Shown here piece by piece: positions 32,533 through 42,291 of a stretch of 64,000 nucleotides of DNA (positions are counted from its first letter, which is position 1; every line of letters starts with the position of its first letter). A program made the position numbers and the translations under genes. The notes under the pieces are model-generated. The model saw only the letters and a list, made by a program, of their open reading frames with translations, did no database searches and had not been told where the DNA came from. Source of the DNA: SbD1 sp039679945 (GTDB lineage: Bacteria; Desulfobacterota; Syntrophobacteria; Syntrophobacterales; Syntrophobacteraceae); NCBI GenBank assembly GCA_039679945.1, contig JBDKTY010000244.1, positions 1 through 64,000 on the forward strand. Direction: 5' to 3'.

Positions 32533-33996
32533 TCAGGGTTTCCGCGCCTCTTTCTTTGCGGCCTCATCCATGGCGGCGGCTTTCTTCAGCTCTTCATCGA
32601 TTCGCGTCACGAAAGTATCGTAGCTGGCCCCGCCGGTAAGCAGAACGCCGTTGATTATGAAAGATGGAGTCCTGTCGATACCGGCAAATGTCGCATCGCG
32701 GGTGCTCTTTTCAATTGTCGCCTTGTGTTTCTCGTCCTGGAGGCACTTGCGAAATGCATCGGCGGGGATGCCAATCTCGGCCCCATAATTGATCAAGTGC
32801 TCCAGGTCGAGCCTGTCCCTGGCAAAAACAAGTTCCTGATACTCCCAGAACTTGCCCTGTTCGGCCGCGCAGTGTGCCGCCTCGGCGGCCTTAAAGGCAA
32901 ACTTGTGCCGCCTGAGCGGATAATCCATGAATATCCACCTGACTTTGTTACCGTAAGTCGCTCTCAGCTTCTTCACCGTATCGTGCGTGGCGCGGCAGGC
33001 GGGACATTCGTAATCGGAAAACTCGACTATCGTGACGGGAGCATCCGCCGGTCCCAACGACGGGGCGTTCTCCGTACCAACAGCTACTATCGGCGGTTGC
33101 GGTGCGGGAAGGAGAATCTCTACCCCATACTTTTGATCGAGTGTACGCGCATAGGTGTTCAGCCCCTGGGATCTCTTTTGCTGTTCCAGGAAAAGCTTCA
33201 CGCGCGAACGCAACTCCGGCGTGGACCCATGCCAGTCCTTCAGGCGCTCCGAGTTTTCCTGCAGATATTTATCGATCTCCTGGTCCGATGCGGAAAACTT
33301 TGCGGCCGGCACAGCCTCATCGATGAGCTGTTCCACAGTCAGCCCTCTTTCCCGCGCTTCTTTCTGTATCAGCGACTCAACGAGCACCTGGTCGAGTTTT
33401 TCTTTTTTCATCCGGTAGATGTCTTTTTTCAACTCGAAGAGTTTCGAACCGAGCAGGACTTCCAGCCGGTGATCGGTGATCACATCATCGCCCACTTTTG
33501 CCAGGACACCCGGCTCCGAAGTCGGACCCGGCATGGCAGTGGAGGCGAAAAGCCGGTTCTCGTAAGGAATCCAGTTAGTGGAAGCAATGAGAAGAAGAAG
33601 AGCAAACACAGCCTGCTGCCACACAAGTTGCTTTCTGAAAGAAAAACCGGCAAGCAGCAGCACCACAAAAGCGTTCGCTATACAAAACACGCAGGGAGCC
33701 TTCATAAGGAGCATAAGCCAGATCAGCGCCAATTCCACTCCGAGGGCCGGCGCGGCAAGATAGGGTAACCAGTCGGCTCTTAACAGGGCGGAAAAGGATA
33801 CCACGGTCCAGAACAAAGCACCCCACACCCAGACCGGCACCTGCAGTATAACCAGTTCGCCGGTCTCTTTACACGCCGCGGTGCAAAGGAATTGAAGGGA
33901 GGGAAAGTGTTCGAGCGCGCCGGCCAGACCCGAAACGAGCAGACCAAATAAACCCAGGAGGAACAGGAAAATCCTTCTTTCACTGTGCTTTGACAT
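32533..33996 (-). CDS. VKOR-SurA_N-DsbA fusion, disulfide bond formation protein
   Basis: This 487-residue membrane protein has three modules. Residues 8-150 contain about four hydrophobic segments and the vitamin-K-epoxide-reductase cysteines: Cys38 and Cys42 in the first loop, and the CVFC active site at 102-105. Residues 165-285 resemble the SurA/parvulin N-terminal chaperone region (VLAKVGDDVITDHRLEVLL, VESLIQKEARERGL). Residues 305-475 are a DsbA/DsbG-type thioredoxin fold with CPAC at 331-334 and cis-Pro motif RTPSFIINGVLL. Together they could take electrons from substrate thiols and pass them to quinone in one polypeptide. The start at 33996 follows a weak site; upstream ATGs to 34089 are in frame. 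Confidence 0.85.
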   Translation of the reverse strand: MSKHSERRIFLFLLGLFGLLVSGLAGALEHFPSLQFLCTAACKETGELVILQVPVWVWGALFWTVVSFSALLRADWLPYLAAPALGVELALIWLMLLMKAPCVFCIANAFVVLLLAGFSFRKQLVWQQAVFALLLLIASTNWIPYENRLFASTAMPGPTSEPGVLAKVGDDVITDHRLEVLLGSKLFELKKDIYRMKKEKLDQVLVESLIQKEARERGLTVEQLIDEAVPAAKFSASDQEIDKYLQENSERLKDWHGSTPELRSRVKLFLEQQKRSQGLNTYARTLDQKYGVEILLPAPQPPIVAVGTENAPSLGPADAPVTIVEFSDYECPACRATHDTVKKLRATYGNKVRWIFMDYPLRRHKFAFKAAEAAHCAAEQGKFWEYQELVFARDRLDLEHLINYGAEIGIPADAFRKCLQDEKHKATIEKSTRDATFAGIDRTPSFIINGVLLTGGASYDTFVTRIDEELKKAAAMDEAAKKEARKP

Positions 33997-34437
33997 TGCC
34001 TTTATCCCAGTGTGAATTGTTCTCGGGTCGCCGCAACTCCCCGGAATCACCGACATGGGTATGCATCGCTGGCCGGCAATACAGTCCACGCCGAATTACA
34101 TTCAATAATGCACGATTGCATCTACCTCTGCCGGCGCCGCGTGGAAGCGGGGCTCCGCTTCTCGCTGCCTCGCCCCCGGTGGACTGTCCGCATGTGGTCC
34201 GGAGCCCCACGAGTCGAGGCCATCTGAATACGTCAAAGATGCACGCAAGTAAACACCCGTGTGCTTGAGGCCGGATTCGCCGCTCAATATTCCGTGCTCA
34301 AGCCCGGATTCCGCTGAAGGCCGGCGCCCGGGCATTCTCCTGGGGGATTCGTTTATTTCCGGGCCGCGGCATCTCCGGGGTGACGTGACTGTCTCGATTC
34401 CAGACTTGAGTTATGGCGGGCGCCGGTACTCGGGACA
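33997..34437. other. Non-coding stretch with short direct repeat
   Basis: GTGCTTGAGGCCGGATTC at 34261 and GTGCTCAAGCCCGGATTC at 34294 are near copies 33 bases apart, and their CTTGAG and CTCAAG parts are mutually inverted. Nothing else recognisable is present between the VKOR fusion start and the 3' end of the M48 protease gene. Confidence 0.45.
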
Positions 34438-35877
34438 CTAGTTGAGTTTTAGGCCCCAGTTCTTCTTATCCTTCTCAAGATTTTTTAGAGACTCAGATAT
34501 TTCCTCGATCTTTGCCGGAGAATCGAGCGTCAGCGCCTTGGCTTTCTTCAAATGCATTATCGCGAGCTGCGGATTCTGCTTGTAAAGATAGTAGCGGCCC
34601 AGGTGATAATGCGCCAGCCCCAGCCTGTTTGCCTGTCCCAGAATGATCCCGAGCTGGTAATCGACTTCCGGGAACATGGGCGCGAGGTCCACTATCTTCA
34701 TCAGATGGTCGAGGGCCTCGTCTCTTTGGCCCATATCCTGGAGTACCAAAGCCAAACGGTAGTGAACGATGGAAGCCGAAGGATCCAGGACAAGCGCTGA
34801 TTGCAGTGTTTTCTGCGCTTCTTTCAACCTTCCCAGGCGGTGGTAGGCCGCGCCCAGAGAACTCAGCACGAAAGGCGACTGTATCTGGCGCGCCGCCTCC
34901 TGGAGTTGAGCGGCGGCTTCGACGCACCTGTCCTGCCGCAGGTAGAGGCGGCCGAGACCGAATACGGCGGCTTTGTTGCCTTGCGTTATACCAGCGTTGA
35001 AGCGATCAAGCGCCTTGCCCCGATCGGCGTAATCCGCGACGAGCGCTGCCTGAAGCAACTGGAAATCTCCAGGGGACGCGGATGCTTTTTTCGGTTTCGG
35101 AGATGTCGCCTTGTACTTCTTGGCCATCTCGTCAAGGTAAAGGACCCTCTCGCCCATTGCGGGGTGTGTCGAAAGATAGTTGGGAATCCCGGATGAACCC
35201 GTCCATTTCATCTGGTCCATCTTGTGCATGATCGAAACCATGTCGTCGGGGTCGTACCCGGCCGAGCATAGAAATCTGAATCCCAGTTGGTCGGCTTCCA
35301 TTTCGTGTTCGCGGCTGTACCGCAAGGCCATGGTGGCGCCCGCGGCCATGCTTCCGGTCGCCAGCGCGGGTCCCATCGCCCCGCCCCCCAGCAGGATTCC
35401 GCCTATCATCCCGGCGAGCGATGCAACGCTGAGCACCTTGCTGTCGTCAATCTGCCTGTGAATGTGACGAGCATGGATATGCGAGAGCTCGTGCGCGAAT
35501 ATGGCCGCGAGTTCCCCTTCTGTTTCCATCATCTCTATCAATCCCCGGAACATAAAAATGTAGCCGCCGGGAACCGCGAAGGCATTTGGAATCGATTGGT
35601 CAATCACGAAGAACTGGTACTGATACGGGGTTACACCGGTTTCCTTGGCAACCCGGTTTGCAACTCCTCGTATGTATGTGAGAATCTCGCCATCCTCGAC
35701 AAGAGGCAATTGTTTCCTGACCTGTTCGAGAATCTTCTGCCCAATCTTTTGTTCCTCACTCAGGGTAAGCGCGGATGCCGGAATGGGCCGGATCAATGCA
35801 GTCAAAACACAAAAAAACACAGCCAGGAAGGTTATTGCCACACCGGCCCTCTTTGGTGCGAATAGAACTGAGAACAT
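34438..35877 (-). CDS. M48-family metalloprotease with TPR repeats (BepA/YfgC-like)
   Basis: The 479-residue periplasmic protein begins with a signal peptide (hydrophobic stretch from about residue 12 to 35, ending PASA). The zinc protease signature is HELSHIHARHIH, with the third ligand in EADQLGF. The C-terminal half has TPR-like helices (SSLGAAYHRLGRLKEAQKTL, HYRLALVLQDMGQRDEALDH). BepA-type proteases assist outer-membrane protein assembly. The start at 35877 lies just after the rsfS stop at 35885 and is preceded by AAGGTAGG; longer frames would overlap rsfS. It closes the proB-proA-nadD-rsfS group. Confidence 0.88.
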   Translation of the reverse strand: MFSVLFAPKRAGVAITFLAVFFCVLTALIRPIPASALTLSEEQKIGQKILEQVRKQLPLVEDGEILTYIRGVANRVAKETGVTPYQYQFFVIDQSIPNAFAVPGGYIFMFRGLIEMMETEGELAAIFAHELSHIHARHIHRQIDDSKVLSVASLAGMIGGILLGGGAMGPALATGSMAAGATMALRYSREHEMEADQLGFRFLCSAGYDPDDMVSIMHKMDQMKWTGSSGIPNYLSTHPAMGERVLYLDEMAKKYKATSPKPKKASASPGDFQLLQAALVADYADRGKALDRFNAGITQGNKAAVFGLGRLYLRQDRCVEAAAQLQEAARQIQSPFVLSSLGAAYHRLGRLKEAQKTLQSALVLDPSASIVHYRLALVLQDMGQRDEALDHLMKIVDLAPMFPEVDYQLGIILGQANRLGLAHYHLGRYYLYKQNPQLAIMHLKKAKALTLDSPAKIEEISESLKNLEKDKKNWGLKLN

Positions 35878-35884
35878 GGTTGGC

Positions 35885-36322
35885 CTACCTTGATTCTTCC
35901 GGAGCGCCTCCCGGGCCTTCTTCCCATTCCAATCGCGGGGCTTCCGCCCAGAGGCTTTCCAGATCGTAGAAATAACGGATAGGTTCATAAAAAATGTGAA
36001 TGATGATGTCTCCGTAATCCATCAAAACCCAGTGGCCTTCTTGCTTCCCCTCCACTCCGATGGGCCTCATTCCCACTTGCCGAAGTTTGTCTTCCAGATT
36101 GTCGGCTATCCCTTGAACCTGCCGGCTCGATTTTCCACTACAGATGATGAAGAAATCGGCGAACGAGGAAAACCTGGACACATCCATGAGCACCAGGTCC
36201 AACGCCTTGAACAGGGATGCTTCCCGGACGCAGGCAATAGCCCTTTCCCTGCCGCTGATCAATTCACCGGATGTCTTCTTCCCCGTCTCTCCGGTTCCCG
36301 CCGCGTTCTGCAATTCTGGCAT
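35885..36322 (-). CDS. rsfS: Ribosomal silencing factor RsfS
   Basis: This 145-residue protein blocks 30S-50S joining in starved cells by binding L14. Family motifs are AVREASLFKALDLV-like text here as CVREASLFKALDLVLMDVS, FADFFIICSGKSSRQVQGIA, and the strongly conserved GHWVLMDYGDIIIHIF followed by RYFYDLESLWAEAP. The start at 36322 has AAGGA six bases upstream; the frame is open further upstream but overlaps nadD. The order nadD-rsfS is widely conserved. Confidence 0.93.
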   Translation of the reverse strand: MPELQNAAGTGETGKKTSGELISGRERAIACVREASLFKALDLVLMDVSRFSSFADFFIICSGKSSRQVQGIADNLEDKLRQVGMRPIGVEGKQEGHWVLMDYGDIIIHIFYEPIRYFYDLESLWAEAPRLEWEEGPGGAPEESR

Positions 36323-36368
36323 CCTTTTTCCTTCGCTGCTGATCTCATACCCCCTGCCACGGCAACCA

Positions 36369-37052
36369 TCATCCCCGCGCGGACGGAAAACCCGTGTCTC
36401 TCCCGAGTGCATAGAAATCGAATTCGCAAATATAGCTCAATACCTCGCGCGGAACCAGGTAGCGTATGGAGCGTCCCTGTGCCACGAGCTTTCGAATCCT
36501 GGTGGACGAGATGTCCAGGAGCGTGTTCCGGAGATAATGCACCGGACACATCTCGGGATGCGTGAAAACCCCGCTGGAAGGATCCCTGATGTAATCCCCG
36601 GATACCTTGCGGGCTAGAAAATCCTCCACATCGCCTTCACCGTGGCCCGGCCTTCTCAAAACAACAATCTCGGCAAGCCGGAAGAGTTCGCTGAACAGAA
36701 ACCAGGTGTTGATTTCAAGGAACGCATCCATGCCGACCAGGAAAAACAGCTTGGCCCCCGGGAACTCCTCATTGAGCTTGCGAAGTGAATTCACGGTATA
36801 AGATTTTCCGGGGAGCCTGCGTTCCAGATCAGATAACCCAAAATGCGGGTTTTCGGCAATCGAGAGTTCCAGCATTCTCCATCGGTGCTGGAAAGCGAGC
36901 ACCTCGCGGCCGGGCTTGTGAGGCGGAGCGGCGGCGGGAACGAAAAGCACCCTGTCCAGCCCGAGTTCCTCCAGAGCCTCCTGCGCCGTCCTCAGGTGCC
37001 CCAGGTGCACCGGGTCAAAAGTCCCACCGATAATCCCTATCCGTCTCAGCAT
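36369..37052 (-). CDS. nadD: Nicotinate-nucleotide adenylyltransferase
   Basis: The 227-residue enzyme adenylylates nicotinate mononucleotide in NAD synthesis. It shows the nucleotidyltransferase motif IGIIGGTFDPVHLGHLRTA, PAAAPPHKPG, FFLVGMDAFLEINTW and the C-terminal ISSTRIRKLVAQGRSIRYLV. The start at 37052 has GGAG eight bases upstream; a TTG at 37076 would overlap the proA stop. It follows proA directly and precedes rsfS. Confidence 0.93.
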   Translation of the reverse strand: MLRRIGIIGGTFDPVHLGHLRTAQEALEELGLDRVLFVPAAAPPHKPGREVLAFQHRWRMLELSIAENPHFGLSDLERRLPGKSYTVNSLRKLNEEFPGAKLFFLVGMDAFLEINTWFLFSELFRLAEIVVLRRPGHGEGDVEDFLARKVSGDYIRDPSSGVFTHPEMCPVHYLRNTLLDISSTRIRKLVAQGRSIRYLVPREVLSYICEFDFYALGRDTGFPSARG

Positions 37053-37072
37053 CCCCGAGGACTCCAGTCCGT

Positions 37073-38323
37073 TCAACTTCGAAGCTGTCCATTTCCAAAT
37101 GCGATAAACTTCGTGGTTGTAAGCTCCTCCACGCCCATGGGGCCGAAAGCGTGCAGGCGCGAAGTGGATATGCCGATCTCCGCGCCAAGGCCGAGCTGAA
37201 ACCCGTCGTTGAAGCGCGTCGATGCATTCACAAGCACCAGAGATGACTGGACTTCCTGGATGAAGCGATGCGCTCTTTCGAAGTTCTCGGTGACAATGGC
37301 CTCCGTATGCTGGGAGCCATACCGGGTGATGTGGCGGATCGCCTCTTCCATATCCGGCACCACGCGAACCGCGAGAACCAGGTCCAGGTACTCCGCGTAC
37401 CAGTCGTCCTCGGTTGCCGCCTTACAGTCGGGCACTATCCGCCGCGTCGCCTCACAGCCACGCAATTCCACCCCTTCGCGCCGAAACGCCTCGGCCACTT
37501 TGGGCAGGAAAGCGTCTGCTATTGCCCGGTGCACGAGGAGCGTCTCCATTGCATTACACACCCCTGGGCGTTGCACTTTTGCGTTGATACAGATTTGTTC
37601 AGCCATTTCCATATCGGCGTCGGAGTCCACGAACACATGGCAGACACCCTTATAGTGCTTCAGGACCGGCATTCTGGCATTTTGGGTTACAAAGCGAATC
37701 AGATCTTCACCGCCGCGGGGAATCATCACGTCAACGTATTCTTCAAGTCCCAGCAGGTCAAGCACCGCCTGTCTGTCCGTAGTCGCCACGAATTGGACTG
37801 CATCTTCGGGAAGCCCGGCAGCCTTCAGCGATGCACGCAAGATCAGGGCGAGGCATGTGTTTGAATGGAACGCTTCCGACCCGCCTCTCAGAATAACGGC
37901 ATTCCCGGCTTTGATGCAGAGAGCGGCGGCATCCACGGTGACATTTGGTCTCGACTCATAGACAATCCCTATCACGCCGAGAGGGATGCGCATTTTACCC
38001 ACCCGAAGCCCGTTGGGCCGAGTCCACATCCGCGTCACTTCCCCGACAGGGTCGGGCAGCAATGCCACTTCTCTGAGCCCTTTCACCATTTCCGACAGGA
38101 CTTTCTCGCTGATCGTCAACCTGTCCACCTTGGCCCGCGCAAGTCCCTTTGCCTCGGCGGCTTCAACGTCCAGCCGGTTCGCATCAAAAACCGATTGAGC
38201 CTCCCGTTCAAGCGCCGAGGCCATCCTCTCCAATGCATCCCGTTTCCCGCCGCTGTTCGCCTTCGCCATGGAATGGGCAGCTTCTCTGGCTTTTATGCCC
38301 ATTTCCAGGATCTGATCCCGCAT
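37073..38323 (-). CDS. proA: Glutamate-5-semialdehyde dehydrogenase (gamma-glutamyl phosphate reductase)
   Basis: This 416-residue NADPH-dependent enzyme reduces gamma-glutamyl phosphate in proline synthesis. Motifs include PLGVIGIVYESRPNVTVDAA, GNAVILRGGSEAFHSN, MIPRGGEDLIRF and VQRPGVCNAMETLLVH with the catalytic Cys, then FGPMGVEELTTTKFI at the C-terminus. The start at 38323 is favoured by GGGAGGG just upstream; an in-frame start at 38341 is less likely. proB, the preceding pathway step, lies 364 bases upstream on the same strand. Confidence 0.95.
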   Translation of the reverse strand: MRDQILEMGIKAREAAHSMAKANSGGKRDALERMASALEREAQSVFDANRLDVEAAEAKGLARAKVDRLTISEKVLSEMVKGLREVALLPDPVGEVTRMWTRPNGLRVGKMRIPLGVIGIVYESRPNVTVDAAALCIKAGNAVILRGGSEAFHSNTCLALILRASLKAAGLPEDAVQFVATTDRQAVLDLLGLEEYVDVMIPRGGEDLIRFVTQNARMPVLKHYKGVCHVFVDSDADMEMAEQICINAKVQRPGVCNAMETLLVHRAIADAFLPKVAEAFRREGVELRGCEATRRIVPDCKAATEDDWYAEYLDLVLAVRVVPDMEEAIRHITRYGSQHTEAIVTENFERAHRFIQEVQSSLVLVNASTRFNDGFQLGLGAEIGISTSRLHAFGPMGVEELTTTKFIAFGNGQLRS

Positions 38324-38687
38324 TTTTCCCTCCCTGTCCACCTGCCAGTGGAGAAAGCGCTTATGGTATGTACTCGGAGATGTTCATGTCCACATGGGGC
38401 AGCGGGCACAAATAATCTCCGGACTTTTCAGCCGCAAGGCAATTTTAGATCAAAAACACCGGGAACGAGCACAAAAAGGTGTGAAAAGAGACTGAAGAAG
38501 TTGACGGCAATGCGGAAATAATGCTCAGCCGTCCAGGCCGATTAGACTACTCGACTCCCTGCTACCCCTGATCAGTAATTCCTCGCGCTCCCGACCCTTA
38601 TCATTTCGCCAGCAAGAAAAAAATACCGCAAAGGCACGAAGGCGTGAACGGTAAAAATGCAGGCAATGGCTTCCATCACGCCCGCAC
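38324..38687. other. Non-coding stretch between proB and proA
   Basis: No gene, clear promoter or repeat was recognised. An A-rich tract occurs near 38616-38630. The unusually long gap within the proline pair suggests proA may have its own promoter. Confidence 0.4.
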
Positions 38688-39839
38688 TCAGTTGGGCTCG
38701 CTCGTCAAAACGAAGTTATCCCTATGGATGACTTCGTCGGAATGCTTGTAGCCGATAATGCCCTCGATGTCTTCACTGTGGCAACCCTTAATGCTCTCTA
38801 TCTCGGTCGACTTATAGTTTGTGAGGCCGATTCCGATGACATTTCCATCTTTATCGACGCATCGAACCGGAGCGCCTACGCCAAAGGTCCCACGCACCTC
38901 ACGTATGCCTATGGGAAGCAGCGACCGCCCACGGATCTGGAGAGCAGTCACCGCCCCCTCATCCAGAGTCAGATCACCAGCGGGTTTGGGCAGGCTTGCG
39001 AGCCACACCTTCTTTCCCTGGTACGCTCTTTCCCGGGGCAGAAAGAGCGTCCCCAGGCTCTCGCCGGCAAAAAGGCGCAAGAGGACATCACGCTCCCCAC
39101 CCGGGGCGATTACCATCGGGATGCCCGAACCAAGGCATTTCCTGGCGGCGTTGAGCTTGCTCAGCATTCCACCCGTTCCGACGCTGCCGGGGGCAGGGGT
39201 TGCACACGCGAGCACTTTTGAGTCCACCTTCGCCACCACCGGAATGAGGCGGGCGGATTCATGCAGGCGAGGGTCCCGGTCATAGAGTCCGGCCGTATCC
39301 GTGAGATTGATCACCAAATCAGCCCCAACAAGCCCCGCAATAGCCGCGGAAAGCTGATCGTTGTCACCGAACTTGATCTCTTCCACCACCACGGTATCAT
39401 TTTCGTTGATAATAGGCATGATGCCCCATGACAGCAGGGTCTCCAGGGCATTGCGGGCATTGAGGTAACGATGGCGTTGAGCCAGGTCCTCGCTTGTCAG
39501 GAGTATCTGTGCCACGAGGAGATCGTATTTGTCAAAAGCCGCTTCCCACGCCTCCATGAGCACTCCCTGTCCCACGGCGGCCGCGGCCTGCTTTTGAGGG
39601 ATCGTGCGCGGGCGTTCACTGAGCCCGACCTTGCGGACACCGGAGGCCACCGCGCCCGATGACACCACCAGGATATCAAGACCATTGTTGCGCAGTCGCA
39701 ATTCGGCAATCTGGTCGCTCAGCCGGTGTACCATGACCCTGTTGAGGCCCTTGGGCCCCGTCAGCACCGCGCTGCCCACCTTTATCAACACGCGCCTGCA
39801 TCGCTTGAAAACCTCGAAATGCTCGCGAACCTCTTGCAT
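38688..39839 (-). CDS. proB: Glutamate 5-kinase with PUA domain
   Basis: The 383-residue kinase phosphorylates glutamate for proline synthesis. The amino-acid kinase domain shows RVLIKVGSAVLTG, VVSSGAVASGV, IINENDTVVVEEIKFGDND and GTGGMLSKLNAA. A C-terminal PUA domain spans about residues 285-370 (GAVTALQIRGRSLLPIGI). Proline feedback inhibition is typical of this family. The obg gene that often precedes proB is absent. Upstream lies a gap of about 550 bases facing the divergent ABC transporter. Confidence 0.94.
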   Translation of the reverse strand: MQEVREHFEVFKRCRRVLIKVGSAVLTGPKGLNRVMVHRLSDQIAELRLRNNGLDILVVSSGAVASGVRKVGLSERPRTIPQKQAAAAVGQGVLMEAWEAAFDKYDLLVAQILLTSEDLAQRHRYLNARNALETLLSWGIMPIINENDTVVVEEIKFGDNDQLSAAIAGLVGADLVINLTDTAGLYDRDPRLHESARLIPVVAKVDSKVLACATPAPGSVGTGGMLSKLNAARKCLGSGIPMVIAPGGERDVLLRLFAGESLGTLFLPRERAYQGKKVWLASLPKPAGDLTLDEGAVTALQIRGRSLLPIGIREVRGTFGVGAPVRCVDKDGNVIGIGLTNYKSTEIESIKGCHSEDIEGIIGYKHSDEVIHRDNFVLTSEPN

Positions 39840-40392
39840 ACGCCAGATTAATTCCTTATGGGTAACTCAGGGAAGCTCAAAACAACCCGTTTTATAAAAA
39901 GATCCGGTCGTCATCTCCTCTCCGGACGCCGTGAGAAGAAGGCCTGACGGCTCTTGCGTGGCTAAAACGGACCGGGTCCACATGTGGTTTGATTTCACTA
40001 GAAGCAGTCCCACGCGCAACAGGGAATATGAACTTTAATCATATTCTCAAAGCCTGGATTTTACAATCTCCGGGTTGGCAAAATCGCCCCTGAAGTGAAT
40101 TCACGACCCTTGGCGCGCGCGTCCCCGCCGGGCAATCCGCGGCGCGCGTTAAACCTCGTCCGAAGATAAACGGATCTCGTGACTTTTCAGTGAAAAGCTG
40201 GACAGTTATCCGCGAGGTTGATCCGCGGTCCCGATCCTTCGCAGAAATTGTTCGCAAACTTGTATTTTCAGACGCGGTAAATCCTGCTATTGAAGCGAAC
40301 GTCAACAGCGGATCGGATGAATTCCGAGGAGCGGCACCCGGGCACGGGGCCGCGCACCGTCATGTGAAATATTGCCATTCAACAGGGTCACA
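39840..40392. other. Divergent intergenic region between proB and the ABC exporter
   Basis: Two short palindromes stand out, GGACCGGGTCC near 39969-39979 and the perfect CCACATGTGG at 39978-39987. They could be operator sites but no regulator is assigned. No gene is supported. Confidence 0.4.
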
Positions 40393-41232
40393 ATGATTCG
40401 CATTGAAAACCTTGCAAAAAGATACAAGCAAAATGAAGCTCTCAGGGGCGTAACCCTCAACGTCGGTGAAGGTGAGCTTTTCGCCTACCTCGGGCCCAAT
40501 GGTTCCGGCAAGACCACCACGATCAAGATTCTCACCGGCCTGGCGGTGCCTTCTTCCGGCGATGCATGGCTTCACGGGTTCCATATCGAAAAAGACAGTC
40601 TGCTTGCAAAAAGACAGTGCGGTCTCGTCCCCCAAAACATTAATCTCGATCATGAACTCACGGTCCATGAGAATCTCGATCTGCACGGAAAGCTCTTTCA
40701 AATGCCCAGGAAAGAGCGTTTGGCTCGCATTTCCGAGCTTCTTGAATACGTGGACCTCTCAAATAGAAAAGACAGTCCGGTAAAGCAACTGTCCGGCGGG
40801 ATGCGGCGCAGAGTCATGATTGCGCGGGCGCTCATGCACTCCCCCAGGATTCTGTTCCTGGATGAACCCACCGCGGGACTCGACCCGGCTATCCGGAGGC
40901 GCATATGGTCACTCGTGAAAAAGATCCAGCAGGCGGGGGCAACTATTTTTCTCACCACGCACTATATAGAAGAGGCGGAATTTCTGGCCGAAAGGGTCGC
41001 ATTCCTCGATGAGGGAAAACTTGTCGCGATAGATACACCGCGCAACCTCATGAACGGTCTGGGAGGTTGGGCACTGGACCGGATAGTGGACGGAGGCATG
41101 GAGACAAGCTATTTCCCCGACCGGGAAGAAGCCAACAGGCACATAGGGTTAACGGAGGGCAGCTTTTCAGTGCGAAGGGTAAATCTCGAAGACGTGTTCA
41201 TTTCCCTGACCGGGAAAAAGGTCCTGCCATGA
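40393..41232 (+). CDS. ABC-2 type transporter ATP-binding protein
   Basis: The 279-residue ATPase has Walker A GPNGSGKTTT, the Q-loop in CGLVPQNINLD, signature LSGGMRRR, Walker B RILFLDEPTAGLDP and the H-loop LTTHYIEEAEF. This is the NodI/drug-exporter type that pairs with a single ABC-2 permease. The substrate is unknown. The stop overlaps the permease start by four bases, so the two are translationally coupled. The ATG at 40393 has only a weak AGGG upstream; 40372 is an in-frame alternative. Confidence 0.92.
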   Translation: MIRIENLAKRYKQNEALRGVTLNVGEGELFAYLGPNGSGKTTTIKILTGLAVPSSGDAWLHGFHIEKDSLLAKRQCGLVPQNINLDHELTVHENLDLHGKLFQMPRKERLARISELLEYVDLSNRKDSPVKQLSGGMRRRVMIARALMHSPRILFLDEPTAGLDPAIRRRIWSLVKKIQQAGATIFLTTHYIEEAEFLAERVAFLDEGKLVAIDTPRNLMNGLGGWALDRIVDGGMETSYFPDREEANRHIGLTEGSFSVRRVNLEDVFISLTGKKVLP

Positions 41233-41963
41233 GGGGCACACTCGCCATCTATCACCGCGAGCTTCTTATTCTGAGGAAGCGGTTCTATCGGCAACTCGCC
41301 TCCATGTCCGTGAGCCCGCTGCTCTACCTTATTGCCTTCGGCGTGGGAATGGGTCGGGATGTCCGAGTCGGAGAGCATTCCTACCTCGAATTCCTGATCC
41401 CCGGCCTCGTTGCCATGAACAGCATGGTGCAGTCTTTCGCGATAGCCAGCGAAATAAACATCGCCCGCTTCTACTGGCACATTTTTGAAGAGTTCCAGGC
41501 CGCGCCCATCCGCAATATCGCTTATGTTACCGGAGAGGTAATGGCCGGGATCACACGGGCGATCTTTGCAACCGTCATTATACTCATAATCGCGTTTCTC
41601 TCCGGGATATCGCTCTCCTACAATCTCTATTTCTGGCTCGCGGTCGCCCTCAACAGCTTTGTTTTCGCCTCCCTCGCGGTAGGGTTGGCGATGCTTGTAA
41701 AATCGCACTCGGATCAGGCCCTTTTATCCAATTTCTTCATAACTCCAATGGCATTTCTCGGCGGCACCTTTTTCCCCGTGGATAGAATGCCCGAATGGGT
41801 TCAGAAGCTGTTGCATATCCTGCCGCTGACCCATGCATCCAAAGCCATCCGGGCGGCGGCGTTCGGAGAAAAGCCGGATCTGCTCTCCTATTTCCTGCTG
41901 GCAGCCTTGGGCACGGCGCTATTTATTCTGGCGTTTCATTGGGTAAACAGGGCAAGAGAGTAA
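41229..41963 (+). CDS. ABC-2 type transporter permease
   Basis: This 244-residue inner-membrane permease has about six hydrophobic segments (from VSPLLYLIAFGVGMG to FLLAALGTALFILAF) and the ABC-2 signature region TPMAFLGGTFFPVDRMPEWVQ followed by LPLTHASKAIRAA. NodJ-like members export polysaccharides, lipids or drugs. The start at 41229 overlaps the ATPase stop (ATGA). It ends the two-gene unit. Confidence 0.9.
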   Translation: MRGTLAIYHRELLILRKRFYRQLASMSVSPLLYLIAFGVGMGRDVRVGEHSYLEFLIPGLVAMNSMVQSFAIASEINIARFYWHIFEEFQAAPIRNIAYVTGEVMAGITRAIFATVIILIIAFLSGISLSYNLYFWLAVALNSFVFASLAVGLAMLVKSHSDQALLSNFFITPMAFLGGTFFPVDRMPEWVQKLLHILPLTHASKAIRAAAFGEKPDLLSYFLLAALGTALFILAFHWVNRARE

Positions 41964-42057
41964 CAGTGACGGGATCACCAACAAGGAGAAGATTGTAATT
42001 GTTCGATGAGCGAAACGAAACGCGAACGACCGTGTTGCCACTCCAGACCGAATAATG

Positions 42058-42291
42058 TCAGGAATTCATCATCTGCCTCTTCCAGAAAACCAGCACTCCG
42101 TCTTTTCCGAAGGTCGCCTGCACGAGCTCCCAGCCTTGCCTGCCCTCGTGATTAAGAATATTCTCCATTTTCTTGATCTGATCGGAGGAAATCACCTCAA
42201 GGTCACAGCTTCCATCACGTGAGCAAAAGTAGACTATTTCCCGGAAAGCTTCGGCGGGGTGCCTGGTCACTCTGTATTCGAAAAGATCCAT
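42058..42291 (-). CDS. DUF4177-like small protein
   Basis: The 77-residue protein contains the pattern FEYRVTRHP near the start and NILNHEGRQGWELVQATFGK followed by VLVFWKR, which matches DUF4177. The function of that family is unknown. AGGAG six bases before the ATG at 42291 decides the start. It is isolated and convergent with the ABC permease gene. Confidence 0.7.
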   Translation of the reverse strand: MDLFEYRVTRHPAEAFREIVYFCSRDGSCDLEVISSDQIKKMENILNHEGRQGWELVQATFGKDGVLVFWKRQMMNS

